Origin: Bacteroidales bacterium
Lineage (GTDB): Bacteria; Bacteroidota; Bacteroidia; Bacteroidales; UBA12077
Assembly: GCA_030600865.1 (NCBI GenBank)
Contig: JAUVUS010000179.1
Coordinates: forward strand, 1-5,794
Length of the DNA: 5,794 nt
Direction: 5' to 3'
Shown: positions 5,673-5,794 of the stretch, in pieces
Position numbering within the stretch: position 1 is the stretch's first letter
Layout: every line of letters starts with the position of its first letter
Notes under the pieces: model-generated
Told to the model about the DNA's origin: nothing
Databases searched by the model: none
Seen by the model: the letters and a program-made list of their open reading frames with translations, nothing else
Program-made: the position numbers and the translations under genes

Positions 5673-5768
5673 ACCACATAACTTGTTTATAAACGAAGTA
5701 AACTTTCGTTTTAACGACTTATATAGAGTTTAGAAAACGAAGGTCTTATTCATATTATGTGAAGTGCC
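5673..5768 (-). repeat. attC-like site upstream of gene 6
   Basis: On the gene strand: left box CACATAA (5761-5755) and right box GTTATGTGGT (5682-5673) pair over CACATAA/TTATGTG. Inside, CTTTCGTTTT (5703-5712) pairs with AAAACGAAGG (5734-5743) at 9 of 10 positions plus one possible wobble, around a 21-nt loop. The spacers between outer and inner stems differ (20 and 11 nt). A second possible hairpin, AAACGAA/TTCGTTT, overlaps the inner arm. The left box reads AAT in place of AAC. The site implies another cassette to the right of the window. Confidence 0.55.
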
Positions 5769-5794
5769 AATTTACCTTATTTTCTTAAATTATC

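Larger units (their letters stand above)
1280..5768 (-). mobile_element. Integron-like gene cassette array (inferred)
   Basis: All five minus-strand genes face the same way, and each gap holds an imperfect inverted repeat whose outer boxes contain GTT on the gene-strand right side and mostly AAC on the left side. Reading from GTT to GTT gives candidate cassettes of about 830 bp (gene 6), 1410 bp (gene 5), 910 bp (gene 4) and 1240 bp (gene 3), plus an incomplete one for gene 2. Genes 5 and 6 are bracketed by exact 10-bp inverted boxes. In integrons, attC sites have this layout and recombine by folding as single strands. The boxes here approach GTTRTGYG, not the classical GTTRRRY. No integrase or attI is in the window, so the recombinase is unknown. 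An alternative is a family of dispersed intergenic repeats with no recombination role. Confidence 0.6.

Noticed and set aside
1280..5768. CRISPR array or insertion sequence
   Set aside because: The repeats are imperfect, differ in sequence and length, and are spaced by whole genes; no transposase or cas gene is present.
5777..5794. Possible 3' end of another minus-strand gene (codons for DNLRK, then TAA)
   Set aside because: Five codons are too few to support a gene, although the position 15 nt before the repeat box would fit the cassette layout.

Overview
The window is AT-rich DNA that looks like Bacteroidota. Three things point there: the start contexts are A-rich with no clear Shine-Dalgarno sequences; one promoter reads TTG-N19-TAnnTTTA, close to the Bacteroidota consensus TTG/TAnnTTTG; and the first gene carries the GHxD and HGGVLNC motifs common in PAD-like deiminases of that phylum. 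No species can be named from sequence alone.

Layout: positions 3-746 (+) hold the C-terminal part of a peptidylarginine/agmatine-deiminase-like protein, cut by the left window edge. It converges on a run of five minus-strand genes, listed in transcription order from the right edge. Gene 6 (5656-4979) is a membrane-anchored protein of unknown family. Gene 5 (4687-3572) is an unknown protein with a C-terminal membrane segment. Gene 4 (3403-2561) is a membrane pentapeptide-repeat protein. Gene 3 (2404-1517) is a DUF2971-like protein. Gene 2 (1263-835) is a small GIY-YIG-like protein. None shows a shared pathway, and they are separated by 130-290 bp gaps, so they do not form a normal tight operon.

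The gaps are the main point of interest. Each gap between these genes, and the one upstream of gene 6, contains a 50-140 bp imperfect inverted repeat with extrahelical bases. Its right-hand box (read on the gene strand) contains GTT, and its left-hand box usually contains AAC close to, or overlapping, the stop codon. This is the layout of integron attC sites: gene, R'' box, stem, R' box, next gene. For genes 5 and 6, a 10-bp box before the gene is the exact reverse complement of the 10-bp box after the same gene, and the two pairs differ from each other. That is expected if each gene plus its site is a separate excisable circular cassette. The boxes read roughly GTTRTGYG rather than the classical GTTRRRY, and no integrase lies in the window. 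I therefore call the region an integron-like cassette array by inference. One site also carries a good Bacteroidota promoter in its loop, so some cassettes may bring their own or their neighbour's promoter.

The array appears to end, or to be broken, at about 750-845, where gene 2 has only an R''-like half site before the convergent deiminase gene. The cassette genes look like typical accessory cargo: membrane proteins and a possible nuclease. A defence or stress role is possible but is not shown by the sequence.
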